Source: Rubrivivax sp. (GTDB lineage Bacteria; Pseudomonadota; Gammaproteobacteria; Burkholderiales; Burkholderiaceae_C). From it: DNA of 63,681 nt. Below, piece after piece: positions 28,143 to 36,691 of this stretch. Below the pieces are notes generated by a model. That model searched no databases. It was given only the letters and a program-made list of their open reading frames with translations, and had not been told where the DNA came from. The translations under genes and the position numbers were made by a program. The DNA is taken from assembly GCA_019635285.1 (NCBI GenBank), contig JAHBZS010000025.1:1-63681 (forward strand), given 5' to 3'. Within the stretch, counting starts at the first letter, position 1, and the number at the start of each line of letters is the position of its first letter.

Positions 28143-29164
28143 CACTTGCCCGCCGCCACAATTTGATCGCGGTAGAACTTCAGCGCCGCCGCGCCGTCGA
28201 TGCCGCGATTTCCGACCTCCTTCAGCCAATCGGCAGCGAGGAAGGCGTATGCCTTCTTAAGGTCGGCGTCGAATTGCGCACTGGCCTCTACTGTCTTGAC
28301 ACCGCCGTCTGCCAGCTTCTTCAGGGCGACCGCGTTGGCGGTGTCGAGTGTCGCCATACGGGCAGAGAACGAGGCACCAGACAGGTCGGCGATTGCCTTG
28401 CGGTCGGTTTCGGAAATCTCGGCCCACTTCTTCGGGTTGATGACCAGCGCGAATGATCCTGCTGTGCCCAGGTCCTTCATCTTCAGGATGCCGGTCGTGC
28501 TGGGCGCGAGGTTGAAGCTGATCGCCTCGATCGGTGTGACGGCGGCGTAGGCATCGACGATGCCCTTGGATACGACTTCGAAGTAGCGCACCGCCGGACC
28601 GGCGACCACACCCGAGGTGAGGGCGCCGTACTGGCGCGCCGGCGTGCCCGGGGTCGTGGCAAGCTTGGCCGACTTCAACTGGTCGACGCTGGTCGGACAG
28701 GCCTTGACGCAGAAGAACTCTTGCGCCGGAAACACCACCAGGCCGAGCAGGTGCACGCCCTTGTAGCGCTTGTCGTCCTTTGCGAAGTACCTCTCGTGCG
28801 TGGCCCAGAGCGCCTTGCTCATGGCCGCCGCGCTGCCGACTGCCCCAGGAATCTCGGACACCAACTCGGGCTGCAGACGGTTGGGCACCACACCGGCAAA
28901 CTGCAACGCGATGTCGGCAATTCCTTTCTGCACCATATCGAGCTGACCAGGCGGCGGTGCCAAGCTTGCCGAGGCCATTTCCACGATCACTCTGCCCTGG
29001 GTAGCGGAGCCGATCTCTTTGCCCCACGGAACGAGCACATCGGCGACGATCGGATGGGTGGGTGGAAAGAAGGTCGACAGCAGCAGCTTGGTCTGCGCCG
29101 CGGCGGAGGTGGTGGCGACGGCCAGAACGACGGCCGCCAAATGGAAGATCGACTTCATGTCCAT
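28142..29164 (-). CDS. TRAP transporter periplasmic receptor, DctP family (paralog 3)
   Basis: A 340-aa DctP receptor: leader ending TTSAAAQ, LLLSTFFPPTHPIVADV, SLAPPPGQLDMVQKGIADIA, VCVKACP-like FFCVKACPTSVDQLKS with two cysteines that all three paralogs keep. It heads the dctPQM order directly and is probably the primary receptor. ATG 29164 (MDMKS) is chosen, with ATG 29158 as alternative; the frame to 29218 adds an unlikely polar leader. A sulfatase-like gene lies 47 bases upstream on the same strand. Confidence 0.94.
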   Translation of the reverse strand: MDMKSIFHLAAVVLAVATTSAAAQTKLLLSTFFPPTHPIVADVLVPWGKEIGSATQGRVIVEMASASLAPPPGQLDMVQKGIADIALQFAGVVPNRLQPELVSEIPGAVGSAAAMSKALWATHERYFAKDDKRYKGVHLLGLVVFPAQEFFCVKACPTSVDQLKSAKLATTPGTPARQYGALTSGVVAGPAVRYFEVVSKGIVDAYAAVTPIEAISFNLAPSTTGILKMKDLGTAGSFALVINPKKWAEISETDRKAIADLSGASFSARMATLDTANAVALKKLADGGVKTVEASAQFDADLKKAYAFLAADWLKEVGNRGIDGAAALKFYRDQIVAAGK

Positions 29165-29211
29165 GGTATGGGCCTTGGTGTGAGATTTGGGGGTGTGCCA
29201 GCTGCAAGACG

Positions 29212-30792
29212 TCACCAAACGCCAATGAACAGGCCGTTTCCGCGCCAGTCCTCGGTGCGCCGACGCACGGTGTCGTGGTCAACCGTGGTGCGCACACGGC
29301 GGTCGAGCAGCCAGGCGAGCAGGCGCTCGCGCATGGCAGCGCGCACGCCTTCGTGGTCAGGGTGGTCGCCGAGGTCGACCAATTCGTGTGGGTCGTTCTG
29401 AAGGTCGAACAGCTGGGGCCGGAAGCACTTCCAGTGCACGTACTTCCAGCGCTCGGTGCGAACCATGGTCGCAGTGCAGTCCTCGACATCCAGGCCAAGG
29501 TGCTTGCGTGCGTCGCGAAAGGCGAAGTCGAGTTCGCTGAAGGTTGCGTCGCGCCAGTCGGCCGGCGTCGTGCCCTCCAGCAGCGGCGCCAGCGAACGGC
29601 CCTCGACCACGTGCGGCGCGGCCGGGAGGCCGAGAGCGTCGAGGATCGTCGGGACGATGTCGACGCTTTCGACGAAGGCACCTGATGCACTGCCTCGGGT
29701 CGCGTCGGCGCTGGCGCGCGGGTCAACGACGATCAGCGGAATCCGCACCGCCTCCTCGTAGAACAGCTCCTTCTCGCCCAAGCCGTGGTCGCCCAGGTGG
29801 TCGCCATGGTCGGCGGTGAAGATGATCAGCGTGTCCTTGAAACGGCCACTGCGGTCGAGTAGGTCGATGACGCGCTTCAGATGGTCGTCGACCTGCTTCA
29901 CCAGGCCCATGTAGGTCGGCCGCACGTGGCGGACCACATCCTCGCGACCGTAGCTGAGGCAGTCGTCATGAGCCGCGCGATAGGCCTCGAGTACCGGGTG
30001 CGCGTTCTCGTTCGACGGATCGCCTTTCAGGATCGGACCGCTGTCGTGGCCGCGGTACATCGCGTGGTAGGGTGCCGGCGCCATCAGCGGCCAGTGCGGT
30101 TTGATGTACGACAGATGCAGCACCCACGGTCGATCGCCCTGTGCTTCGATGAAGCTCAGCGCGCGGTCGGTCATGTAGGCTGTCTCGGAGTGCTCTTCGC
30201 GCACACGCGCGGGTAGGTGGGCATTGCGCAGTAGCCAGCCGTTGGCAGTGCCTCCACGGCCGTCATCGCCGGCGATCACGAAATCTGTCCACGGGTCGCG
30301 TCCGTCGTAGCCGTGGGTCCGCAGATAGTCCGCATAGCCCGACTCTTTGCCCGGCGGCGAATGACCATCGTAGCGATCGAGCTCGCCGAAGCCACCGTGC
30401 AGCCGCAGCTGAGCGTCAGCGGCGTCGCGCGGCAGCCCTAGGCGTTCGACGCTGGCGATGTCGGGTATGACGTGTGTCTTGCCGGCCAGCTTGGCTTCGC
30501 GCCCGACACGCGCCAAGTGATCGCCGAGAGTGATCTGACCGCTCGGCAAAGGCACATGATTCCAGGTCGCGCCATGGCTGCGCATGTAGCGCCCGGTGTA
30601 GAACGACATCCGTGAAGGCACGCATACGGGCGACTGCACGTAGGCGCGATCGAAGCGCACGCCGCGGCGTGCCAACTCGTCAATCGCAGGCGTGTGCAAC
30701 AGCGGATGGCCGTAGCACGACAAGTAGTCCCAGCGCAACTGGTCGCACATGATGAACAGAACGTTGCGCAAGGGCGTGTGAGTCTGCGGCAT
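29212..30792 (-). CDS. Cytoplasmic sulfatase / phosphonate monoester hydrolase-family enzyme
   Basis: A 526-aa alkaline-phosphatase-fold hydrolase. The formylglycine motif is CVPSR with the Cys at residue 57, followed by MSFYTGRYM. Metal ligands are the Asp in MCDQLRWDYLS and the DHGDHLGDHGLG segment. There is no signal peptide, so it acts in the cytoplasm, where the Cys would need anaerobic-type or FGE-type maturation. It could remove sulfate or a phosphate/phosphonate ester from the compound brought in by the TRAP system next to it (inference). Confidence 0.88.
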   Translation of the reverse strand: MPQTHTPLRNVLFIMCDQLRWDYLSCYGHPLLHTPAIDELARRGVRFDRAYVQSPVCVPSRMSFYTGRYMRSHGATWNHVPLPSGQITLGDHLARVGREAKLAGKTHVIPDIASVERLGLPRDAADAQLRLHGGFGELDRYDGHSPPGKESGYADYLRTHGYDGRDPWTDFVIAGDDGRGGTANGWLLRNAHLPARVREEHSETAYMTDRALSFIEAQGDRPWVLHLSYIKPHWPLMAPAPYHAMYRGHDSGPILKGDPSNENAHPVLEAYRAAHDDCLSYGREDVVRHVRPTYMGLVKQVDDHLKRVIDLLDRSGRFKDTLIIFTADHGDHLGDHGLGEKELFYEEAVRIPLIVVDPRASADATRGSASGAFVESVDIVPTILDALGLPAAPHVVEGRSLAPLLEGTTPADWRDATFSELDFAFRDARKHLGLDVEDCTATMVRTERWKYVHWKCFRPQLFDLQNDPHELVDLGDHPDHEGVRAAMRERLLAWLLDRRVRTTVDHDTVRRRTEDWRGNGLFIGVW

Positions 30793-31004
30793 ATGGGTGA
30801 TTCCTTCTTCGCCGGCAATGTCTCATGGCTCTTTCGGACGCACCAATGAATCCTCAGGTCGGTGCCATAACTGACAGGTAATCCGGTGGCGTCGGACAGG
30901 TCGAAGACGTGCTTGGGAATCTCGAGCCCACCCCGTCGTTCGCCCGCTGCGGTTGCTGCGCGACCGACTCGGACGGCTTGCAGCAGCAGGAATTCGACCG
31001 AAGG

Positions 31005-31331
31005 TCAGCCCGGGACCAGAGTCACAAGGATCGAAACCAGACCAGCGGCGCAAGCGAGCCACCTGGTTATGACCACGCCGCGGATCATCGAAACCGAGGG
31101 TGCGATGGGAGCGTGCGAATGTGCCAGGTATCGTTGGCGCCAGACACCGCAGGCCACGATCCCCGCGGCGGCGAACAGCAACACGATACCGAGCGTGACT
31201 ACGAAGGTCATGCCGAGCTGGGCGCCGGTCCTGAGAGCCAGCAGGGCGTTGACAAAGACGGCCAGGCCTGTGCGGCTCCAGGCCAACGCCGTACGCTGCG
31301 GCTGCAGACCCGAATCCGCTCCGTTCAACTG
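31005..31331 (-). CDS. DUF202-family small membrane protein
   Basis: About 108 aa with three hydrophobic helices. It begins DSGLQPQRTALAWSRTGLAVF, the DUF202 signature, and contains LLFAAAGIVACGVW and VITRWLACAAGLVSILV. The likely start is TTG 31331, which overlaps the stop of the preceding DUF202 gene (TTGA); a longer frame to 31472 runs inside that gene. The two genes form a YidG/YidH-like pair of unknown function. Confidence 0.7.
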   Translation of the reverse strand, partial: QLNGADSGLQPQRTALAWSRTGLAVFVNALLALRTGAQLGMTFVVTLGIVLLFAAAGIVACGVWRQRYLAHSHAPIAPSVSMIRGVVITRWLACAAGLVSILVTLVPG

Positions 31332-31678
31332 AACAGCAGCAGTGACGCGATTACCGCTGCGATGAGCAGTGTGGTCACTGCAAGTCCAGGGATGGCGATC
31401 GTGCTGGGCAGGGCTGCGGCACTTCGCATGGCGATCTCGTTGCCCTTCCATCGGTGGTAGGCCACGCCGCACAAGACGGCCGAAAGCGCTGCCAGCAAGA
31501 CGGCCAATGTGACCAGCGCGGCGTGCGGCTGCAGCTTGGTGGCGAACTGCACCAGGAAGACCCCACCCGCCAACAGCGACAAGGCCGTCCGAATCCAGGC
31601 AAGGAACGTGCGTTCGTTGGCGAGCGAGAACCGATAGTCCGGCTCGCGCCCGTCACGCTGCCATCGCGGTGGTCGCAT
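31325..31678 (-). CDS. YidH-like DUF202 membrane protein
   Basis: A 117-aa protein with the YidH pattern: DYRFSLANERTFLAWIRTAL, then three hydrophobic helices. ATG 31678 is chosen because the family begins 10-15 residues before the first signature; the frame to 31795 extends into the RibF-like gene. It overlaps the 3' end of that gene by 26 bases. Function is unknown; paired YidH/YidG genes occur widely in proteobacteria. Confidence 0.8.
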   Translation of the reverse strand: MRPPRWQRDGREPDYRFSLANERTFLAWIRTALSLLAGGVFLVQFATKLQPHAALVTLAVLLAALSAVLCGVAYHRWKGNEIAMRSAAALPSTIAIPGLAVTTLLIAAVIASLLLFS

Positions 31679-32564
31679 GCTCTGCTCCGGACGAGTACAG
31701 GCCTCTTCGCGGTTCCGGCGCAGACGATTCTTTGGACAGAAAGCGCACACGCAGCTCAGTCTGGGTGCTCGAGTCAATCGCGCCATCGGCGACAAATCGC
31801 ACGGTTCGCCGCCTCATGAACCGAGCCTCGCTCACCAGAAGAGCGGCGGGAATCCAAGGTGAGCCCTGCCGCTCGTGCCTGACGGCGCCAACATAGCTGC
31901 CGGCGGGCGGGGCACACATCTCATGCGGAAGCTCCGCCTCGCCGGAGCGCGCGCAATCTCGTCCACCCGCAACGACCCTGCCGACCAACTCGTACGGGCG
32001 CCCGAGGATGAGCGACGCCCGTTTCAGGTCGCCTTCTTGTATCACGCGTCGCGTTTCGGTCGACGAGAAATGGGGCAGCGTCACCGGATCGGTATCGGTT
32101 CGCAGAGGCAAGGCATGGACATCGAATCCGAACTCATTGCCGAGCTTGCGCAGGCAGTCAACGTCGCCGCGTCGGGCATGTCCACATGCGAAGTCCTCGC
32201 CTACCACCAGGGCACGCGTGCCGAGACGCGCAACCAGCGTTCCGCGAACGAAGTCATCGACCGATTCCTTGCTTCGGCCGAGATCGAAGGGCAGTACCAG
32301 ACACTGGTCGACCGCATTCGTCGCGGACAGCAAGGCAATACGGTCGTCAAGCTTGCACAGGAGCTTCGGGGCTGTCTGAGGATTCAGAAAGGCGCGCGGA
32401 TGAGGATCGAACGTAAGCACCACCGTGGGAAGGCCGTGCCTCAGTCCGAGTTCGCGTAGATGGTCGAGGACCCGCCGGTGGCCGCGATGAACGCCGTCGA
32501 ACATGCCTATGGCAACAACCGAGCCGGAAGGCGCGTACTGGGCTGAATCGTCGTTTGGCTTCAT
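31653..32564 (-). CDS. RibF-like FAD synthetase without a canonical riboflavin kinase domain
   Basis: A 303-aa protein whose first about 190 residues match the FMN adenylyltransferase domain of RibF: GMFDGVHRGHRRVL near residues 20-33 (the HxGH nucleotidyltransferase motif), LTFDPHPRAFL and the SSTETRRVIQEGDLKRA stretch. Downstream, ILGRPYELVGRVV resembles the beginning of the kinase domain, but the usual G-(F/H)-P-T-A-N motif is absent, so riboflavin kinase activity is unlikely. ATG 32564 is used; a longer frame to 32792 lies within the SDR gene. An accessory FAD synthetase beside flavin monooxygenase genes could boost FAD supply (inference). Confidence 0.8.
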   Translation of the reverse strand: MKPNDDSAQYAPSGSVVAIGMFDGVHRGHRRVLDHLRELGLRHGLPTVVLTFDPHPRAFLNPQTAPKLLCKLDDRIALLSATNAVDQCLVLPFDLGRSKESVDDFVRGTLVARLGTRALVVGEDFACGHARRGDVDCLRKLGNEFGFDVHALPLRTDTDPVTLPHFSSTETRRVIQEGDLKRASLILGRPYELVGRVVAGGRDCARSGEAELPHEMCAPPAGSYVGAVRHERQGSPWIPAALLVSEARFMRRRTVRFVADGAIDSSTQTELRVRFLSKESSAPEPRRGLYSSGAEHATTAMAA

Positions 32565-32626
32565 GCTCACTGGCTCCTGCCCTACTTGATGGTCACCGGA
32601 ACTCGGCTCTCGCGCGCGAAGAGCGC

Positions 32627-33292
32627 TCACCACGCGATCGATGCGCCTTTGTGGTCGCGGAAGGTCCCCGTATCTTCGGCATCCAACGCGGCGATCACCT
32701 TGCGCATGCCGGCGACGCTGTCTAAAACACTGATGTCGGCGTTGACTCCACCCATGTCGGTGCGTACCCAGCCAGGATGAATGCTGATGCAAATCGCGCG
32801 ACCACCAAGCGCAAGCGAGGTGTCCTTAACTATTGAGTTGAGCGCTGCCTTCGAGGCGCGGTAGAGCCACCTGCTCGACTCATGACGGCTTTCGATCGAA
32901 CCCATCTGCGATGAAAGCAATGCCAACTTTGCGCCAGGCGAAAGCGCATCGGCGATGGGCTTCAAAGCGCGCATAGGTCCCAGCACGTTGGTACGCATGA
33001 CCAGTTCGAACTCGGAAGCAGTCGGCGGGTCAAGGGCATCCAAGCGCGAACCGACCCCGGCGCAGACCAACGCGACATCGAAGGTTCTACCTTGCAGGTG
33101 TGCCATCAGGATGGATGCGCAATCGGCGTCAGTGACGTCCAGCACGAAGGCATGCGCACCGAGTTGGCGAACTCTAGCCAAGCCTGCGCTGTCGCGGACG
33201 GTAGCGCTTACGTCGTGCCCGTCATTCCGGTACTGTCGTACGAACTCGTGACCGATGCCGCGTGATGCCCCGACAACAAGAACATTTGACAT
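32627..33292 (-). CDS. Short-chain dehydrogenase/reductase
   Basis: A 221-aa classical-type SDR. The cofactor motif VVGASRGIGHEF is at the N-terminus, the Ser of the triad sits in LALLSSQMGS, and YRASKAALNSIVK carries the Tyr-x3-Lys pair. The lack of a long C-terminal lobe resembles the CsgA-like/C-factor subgroup. ATG 33292 (MSNVLVV) starts the Rossmann strand; the frame to 33328 adds an unrelated leader. It probably oxidises an alcohol intermediate in the same cluster (inference). Confidence 0.88.
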   Translation of the reverse strand: MSNVLVVGASRGIGHEFVRQYRNDGHDVSATVRDSAGLARVRQLGAHAFVLDVTDADCASILMAHLQGRTFDVALVCAGVGSRLDALDPPTASEFELVMRTNVLGPMRALKPIADALSPGAKLALLSSQMGSIESRHESSRWLYRASKAALNSIVKDTSLALGGRAICISIHPGWVRTDMGGVNADISVLDSVAGMRKVIAALDAEDTGTFRDHKGASIAW

Positions 33293-33361
33293 AGACCGAA
33301 TGTGGCACCAGTCCCCGCCGTGAGCCAATGAATATTCAGGGCCTGACGGATAACCACCCGA

Positions 33362-34327
33362 TCATGAGTCGCAATCAGCGACCTCGCCTTCAAACTCCTC
33401 TGCGGCAACCTCATTCAGCATGTCGATGAGCAATCGGGTCGCCGCGCCGATCTCAGTGTTCTTGAGCCAAAAGCAGCCGATGGGCACACGAACGCTCGGA
33501 ACCTCCAAGGGAAGGATGTGGAGCCAGCCGAGGCGCTGGTAGTGCTTGGCAAGGTGAGGTGAATAGAAGCTGAGCAGTTCGGTTTCCCGAAGGTAGGTGT
33601 TGCTTGCCGTCATCGACCCGGATTCCACCTGAACCAACGAGGTCGGCAACCCCAGAGCCTCCATGACTTTCTCCACCGTGTCGCGGTATATGGTGCCTCT
33701 CGGGGGAATGATCAGCGGGAACCCGAGCAAATCGGCTACCTCGATTTGCAGTCGTAGCGCCAGCGGATGCTGTCTTCCGCAAACAGCGACCGCGCCCTCG
33801 CCTGAATGCAGCAGCTGCACTTCCAGCCCGCCTGACATCGACATCGGCGGCAACGTACCGACGATGATTTCGAGACTGCCTTCGCGCAGCATCGGCAACA
33901 GCCGATCCGCGGTTGCTTCATGAAGGACGATGATCGACCGAGGGGTTCGCCGCTGCATGCGGATGGCCGCTCGCGGCACGAGGACGGGCGCTGCAACGGG
34001 CAAGACACCCACCCGCACCCGCCCCGTAGTGCCGACTCGAAGTTGCCGCAGTTCGTCGCCGGCAGCGTCCAGACTTCTCAGCATCTCGCGGCACAGCCGG
34101 ATCAGGCATTCGCCGTAAACCGTTGGAACCAATCCGCGAGGGCCACGCGAGAAGAGGCTTACACCGACACCTCTCTCGACCTCCGCCAGTGTTTTCGACA
34201 CCGCCGGCTGCGACACGTTAAGAAGTTCCGCTGTGCGCCCTACGTTACGCAAATCATCGAGTGCGACCAGCAACTGCAAATGACGTGGCTTAAGGTTTGC
34301 CCTGATGTACCAGTCCAGTTGCGCCAT
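33362..34327 (-). CDS. LysR-family transcriptional regulator (GbpR-like)
   Basis: A 321-aa regulator. The winged helix-turn-helix is at residues 12-72 (LLVALDDLRNVGRTAELLNV, QPAVSKTLAEVERGVGVSLF), and the effector domain begins VRVGVLPVAAPVLVP. The N-terminus IRANLKPRHLQLLVALDDL is typical of the galactose-binding protein regulator (GbpR) type and of regulators of aromatic catabolism. It is the first gene of the minus-strand series that runs down to 21006 and is a natural candidate to control the TRAP and monooxygenase genes. Confidence 0.92.
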   Translation of the reverse strand: MAQLDWYIRANLKPRHLQLLVALDDLRNVGRTAELLNVSQPAVSKTLAEVERGVGVSLFSRGPRGLVPTVYGECLIRLCREMLRSLDAAGDELRQLRVGTTGRVRVGVLPVAAPVLVPRAAIRMQRRTPRSIIVLHEATADRLLPMLREGSLEIIVGTLPPMSMSGGLEVQLLHSGEGAVAVCGRQHPLALRLQIEVADLLGFPLIIPPRGTIYRDTVEKVMEALGLPTSLVQVESGSMTASNTYLRETELLSFYSPHLAKHYQRLGWLHILPLEVPSVRVPIGCFWLKNTEIGAATRLLIDMLNEVAAEEFEGEVADCDS

Positions 34328-34544
34328 GGCTTGCGTTGTTGCACTACCTACGTGTTCGGAGGTTACCTGAAAGCCAGGTGGGACAGTCCATCAGCTACTA
34401 CGAAGGTCAATGGATTGTGGCGCTCATCCGAGCTGACCATCACGACTACATCAGCGTTGGCACTCCGCTGCGTATTGCTTGCGCAATACGGCGAGGCCAG
34501 CTACGCCGGATGTCAGCACGACGACGGCCTTTCCCGCGGCTGCC

Positions 34545-34754
34545 GCGCAAGGGCGCTTCAGCCTGGTCGACTACGAGAAGGCCTATTGCCCTGACCTGAA
34601 GAACGGCCCGGACATTTGTCCTGCGCGGCGTCGACCGCGCCAGGGGGCGATAGTCGTCGTACGTCCCGACCAGTACGTCGCCAACATGCCGCCGCTCGAC
34701 GTTTACGATGAACTCACCGCCTTCTTCGCCGGATTCCTGCTCGATCGCAAGTAG
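34545..34754 (+). pseudogene. C-terminal remnant of a phenol-hydroxylase/MobA-type FAD monooxygenase
   Basis: The last 69 codons match the thioredoxin-like C-terminal domain of phenol 2-monooxygenase / 3-hydroxybenzoate 4-monooxygenase proteins: GRFSLVDYEKAYCPDL, then VVVRPDQYVANMPPLD and LTAFFAGFLL. Between about 34,615 and 34,640 the frame reads CPARRRPRQ, while the +2 frame reads FVLRGVDR, the sequence expected here; two compensating small indels explain this. The roughly 550 residues that should precede it are gone. It shows that an aromatic hydroxylase gene once stood here. Confidence 0.7.
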
Positions 34755-34785
34755 TCGCCTGCGCGACGGCACCCGACAAGGTCGG

Positions 34786-35235
34786 TCAGCCGTCCTCGCG
34801 CTGGACGCCTGCGTAGCCGAGGTGCTGCATGCACTCGCGCAGGATCAGCAGCGCCGCCGGGGCGGGGTCTGCCGTTAGCCCATCGCCCGAGCCTCGATAG
34901 CCCAACGAGGCCGAGGCCATGCGCTGAAACCGCAGCTCCACCTCGTCGCGCGTCACACGGTCGCCATGTGCCCGCAAGCCCAGCAACGCGTGCACCTGCG
35001 GCTCGCAGGTCAGCAGGTCACCGCGGACGGCCTGCTTCAGGCCGGTGGCGGCCAAGGCATCCTCGACCCGGTCGATGGCTCGCTCGATCTCGTAGGGCAT
35101 CGGCGGATCGTGTCGAAACAGCCCTTCGGCAAGTCCACGCGCACCGACGGCCACCACCACCTCGGGTGTCCCGCCGTCCGAGAGCGTGGTGCGATGGTCA
35201 TCGATGCGGATCTCGGTCGCGCCGGGCGAGTTCAC
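34786..35235 (-). CDS. Conserved-context hypothetical protein
   Basis: A 149-aa protein of no recognised family. It has no signal peptide or membrane helix; VVVAVGARGLAEGLFRHDPP and YEIERAIDRVEDALA are the most regular segments, the second likely helical. The GTG start at 35235 overlaps the stop of the esterase gene (GTGA), so it is translated with that gene. A longer frame up to 35757 is antisense-free but overlaps the esterase entirely and is rejected. Its fixed place as last gene of this operon is the only clue to its role. Confidence 0.6.
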   Translation of the reverse strand: MNSPGATEIRIDDHRTTLSDGGTPEVVVAVGARGLAEGLFRHDPPMPYEIERAIDRVEDALAATGLKQAVRGDLLTCEPQVHALLGLRAHGDRVTRDEVELRFQRMASASLGYRGSGDGLTADPAPAALLILRECMQHLGYAGVQREDG

Positions 35236-35882
35236 GGTCCGTCCACCTCCTGCGCTTGATTCATCCGTCGAACGATGGCCTCGACCACGCGCGCGTCGAT
35301 GCCATGGCCCAGGCCGGCAACGCGATCGAGCGTCGAGCAGGCGCCCAGGGTCCGCAACTGACGGTCGGCTTCGACGGCCAGGCCGACCGGCATCACGCGG
35401 TCCTGGTCGCCGTGCATCAGGTTGACCACGACGCCGGTCGGCGCGTGGCGCGGCGGCCGGGAGAATCGACCGGCAATCGCGATCACGCGGCTTGCGGGGA
35501 GCGGCCGGCTCGAATGCTGCGTCGATTCGAGCGCCATGATCGCGCCTTGCGAGAATCCGATCAGCGTGGTGCGTTCGGGGCCCACGCCGGTGTGCCGCTG
35601 CCACGTGCCGATCGTGTCGAGGAACGCAGGCATGGCAGCCGCGACGCGTTCCGGTCGATTGGCCTCGGTCACGCCCTGCACCGAGAACCATTGCCAGCCG
35701 CGGCCGACGTCCGAGGGGTGTGGCGAACGCACGCTGACGACCCAGGCGCTTGGCCAACGTGCCGCCAGTGCCTGACCGAGAGGTTGCAAATCCTCCGCGC
35801 TCGAGCCCACGCCGTGGAACAGCAGCAGCAACTCGGCGCCGCCCGCCGCATCGGGCCGCTGGATGATCAGATCGCGGTGCAT
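35232..35882 (-). CDS. Alpha/beta-hydrolase, YpfH-like esterase
   Basis: A 216-aa carboxylesterase/phospholipase-type hydrolase. The oxyanion segment is LLLFHGVGSSAEDL, the nucleophile elbow GFSQGAIMAL, the acid is in MHGDQDRVMP and the His in GLGHGID. It is complete and cytoplasmic. It overlaps the dioxygenase gene by 16 bases. A role in cleaving an ester or lactone product of the dioxygenase is possible (inference). Confidence 0.88.
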   Translation of the reverse strand: MHRDLIIQRPDAAGGAELLLLFHGVGSSAEDLQPLGQALAARWPSAWVVSVRSPHPSDVGRGWQWFSVQGVTEANRPERVAAAMPAFLDTIGTWQRHTGVGPERTTLIGFSQGAIMALESTQHSSRPLPASRVIAIAGRFSRPPRHAPTGVVVNLMHGDQDRVMPVGLAVEADRQLRTLGACSTLDRVAGLGHGIDARVVEAIVRRMNQAQEVDGP

Positions 35883-36691
35883 GCTTCGTCCTCCGCCCGG
35901 TTCACTGCGCCGACCGAACCGAACGCGTACGAGTCCATGGCCAGCATGCCGTGCACGATGCCTCCTTCGATCACCGTCGCGTGCACCCTGTCACCCGCAG
36001 CACCGGCCGCCACGAGCAGCGGCCAGAAGTGCTCCGGCGTCGGGTGCGCGCGGCGGGCTTCGGGTGCGTCGTCCAGCGTCCGAAGCAGGCGCGCGGTGTC
36101 GCCTTGCTCGACCGCCTCGTGCACCCAGGCCGCGAACGCCGCGACGTAGGCTTCGTCCTGGCCGTGCCCCGAACGAAACTCGTAAAGGTTGTGCGTCAGG
36201 CTGCCCGAGCCGACGATCAGCACGCCTTCGTCGGCCAGAGGGCCGAGCGCCTGCCCGAAGGCCCAGGCGCGCTGGGCATCCAGCCGCGCCGGCAGCGAGA
36301 CCTGGAACGCCGGCACGTCCGCGGCGGGGTACAGGTGCATCAGCGGCACCCAGGCGCCGTGGTCGAGGCCGCGCCGCTCGTCGGCCTGTGCGGACCAGCC
36401 GGCCTCGGTCAGACGCTCGACGGTGCGCTGGGCCAGCACCGCATGGCCGCGGGCCGGGTAGCTGAGCTGGTACAGCGCCGGATCGAAGCCGCCGAAGTCG
36501 TGGATGGTGGTGGGCAGGGCCGTCGTGCCCACGCGCGGCGTGGGCGTCATCCAGTGCGGCGAGACCACCAGAACCGACTCGGGGCGGGGCAGCGACCGGC
36601 CCAGCGCCGTCAGCCGCGGCCCGGCCAGGCCGGGCTCGAGCGCGAAGGTGGGCGCGCCGTGCGACACGAACAGGCTGGGCAGGCGCGACAT
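35867..36691 (-). CDS. DODA-type extradiol ring-cleavage dioxygenase (YgiD-like)
   Basis: A 274-aa member of the class III extradiol (LigB/DODA) family: LPSLFVSHGAPTFALEPG contains the first His ligand, VVSPHWMTP the second, and GLDHGAWVPLMHLYP and GSGSLTHNLYEF the others. It probably cleaves a catecholic ring using ferrous iron or zinc. ATG 36691 shares a base with the stop of the DoxX gene (TGATG). The 801-codon frame to 38272 runs over three other genes in wrong frame and is rejected. Confidence 0.92.
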   Translation of the reverse strand: MSRLPSLFVSHGAPTFALEPGLAGPRLTALGRSLPRPESVLVVSPHWMTPTPRVGTTALPTTIHDFGGFDPALYQLSYPARGHAVLAQRTVERLTEAGWSAQADERRGLDHGAWVPLMHLYPAADVPAFQVSLPARLDAQRAWAFGQALGPLADEGVLIVGSGSLTHNLYEFRSGHGQDEAYVAAFAAWVHEAVEQGDTARLLRTLDDAPEARRAHPTPEHFWPLLVAAGAAGDRVHATVIEGGIVHGMLAMDSYAFGSVGAVNRAEDEACTAI

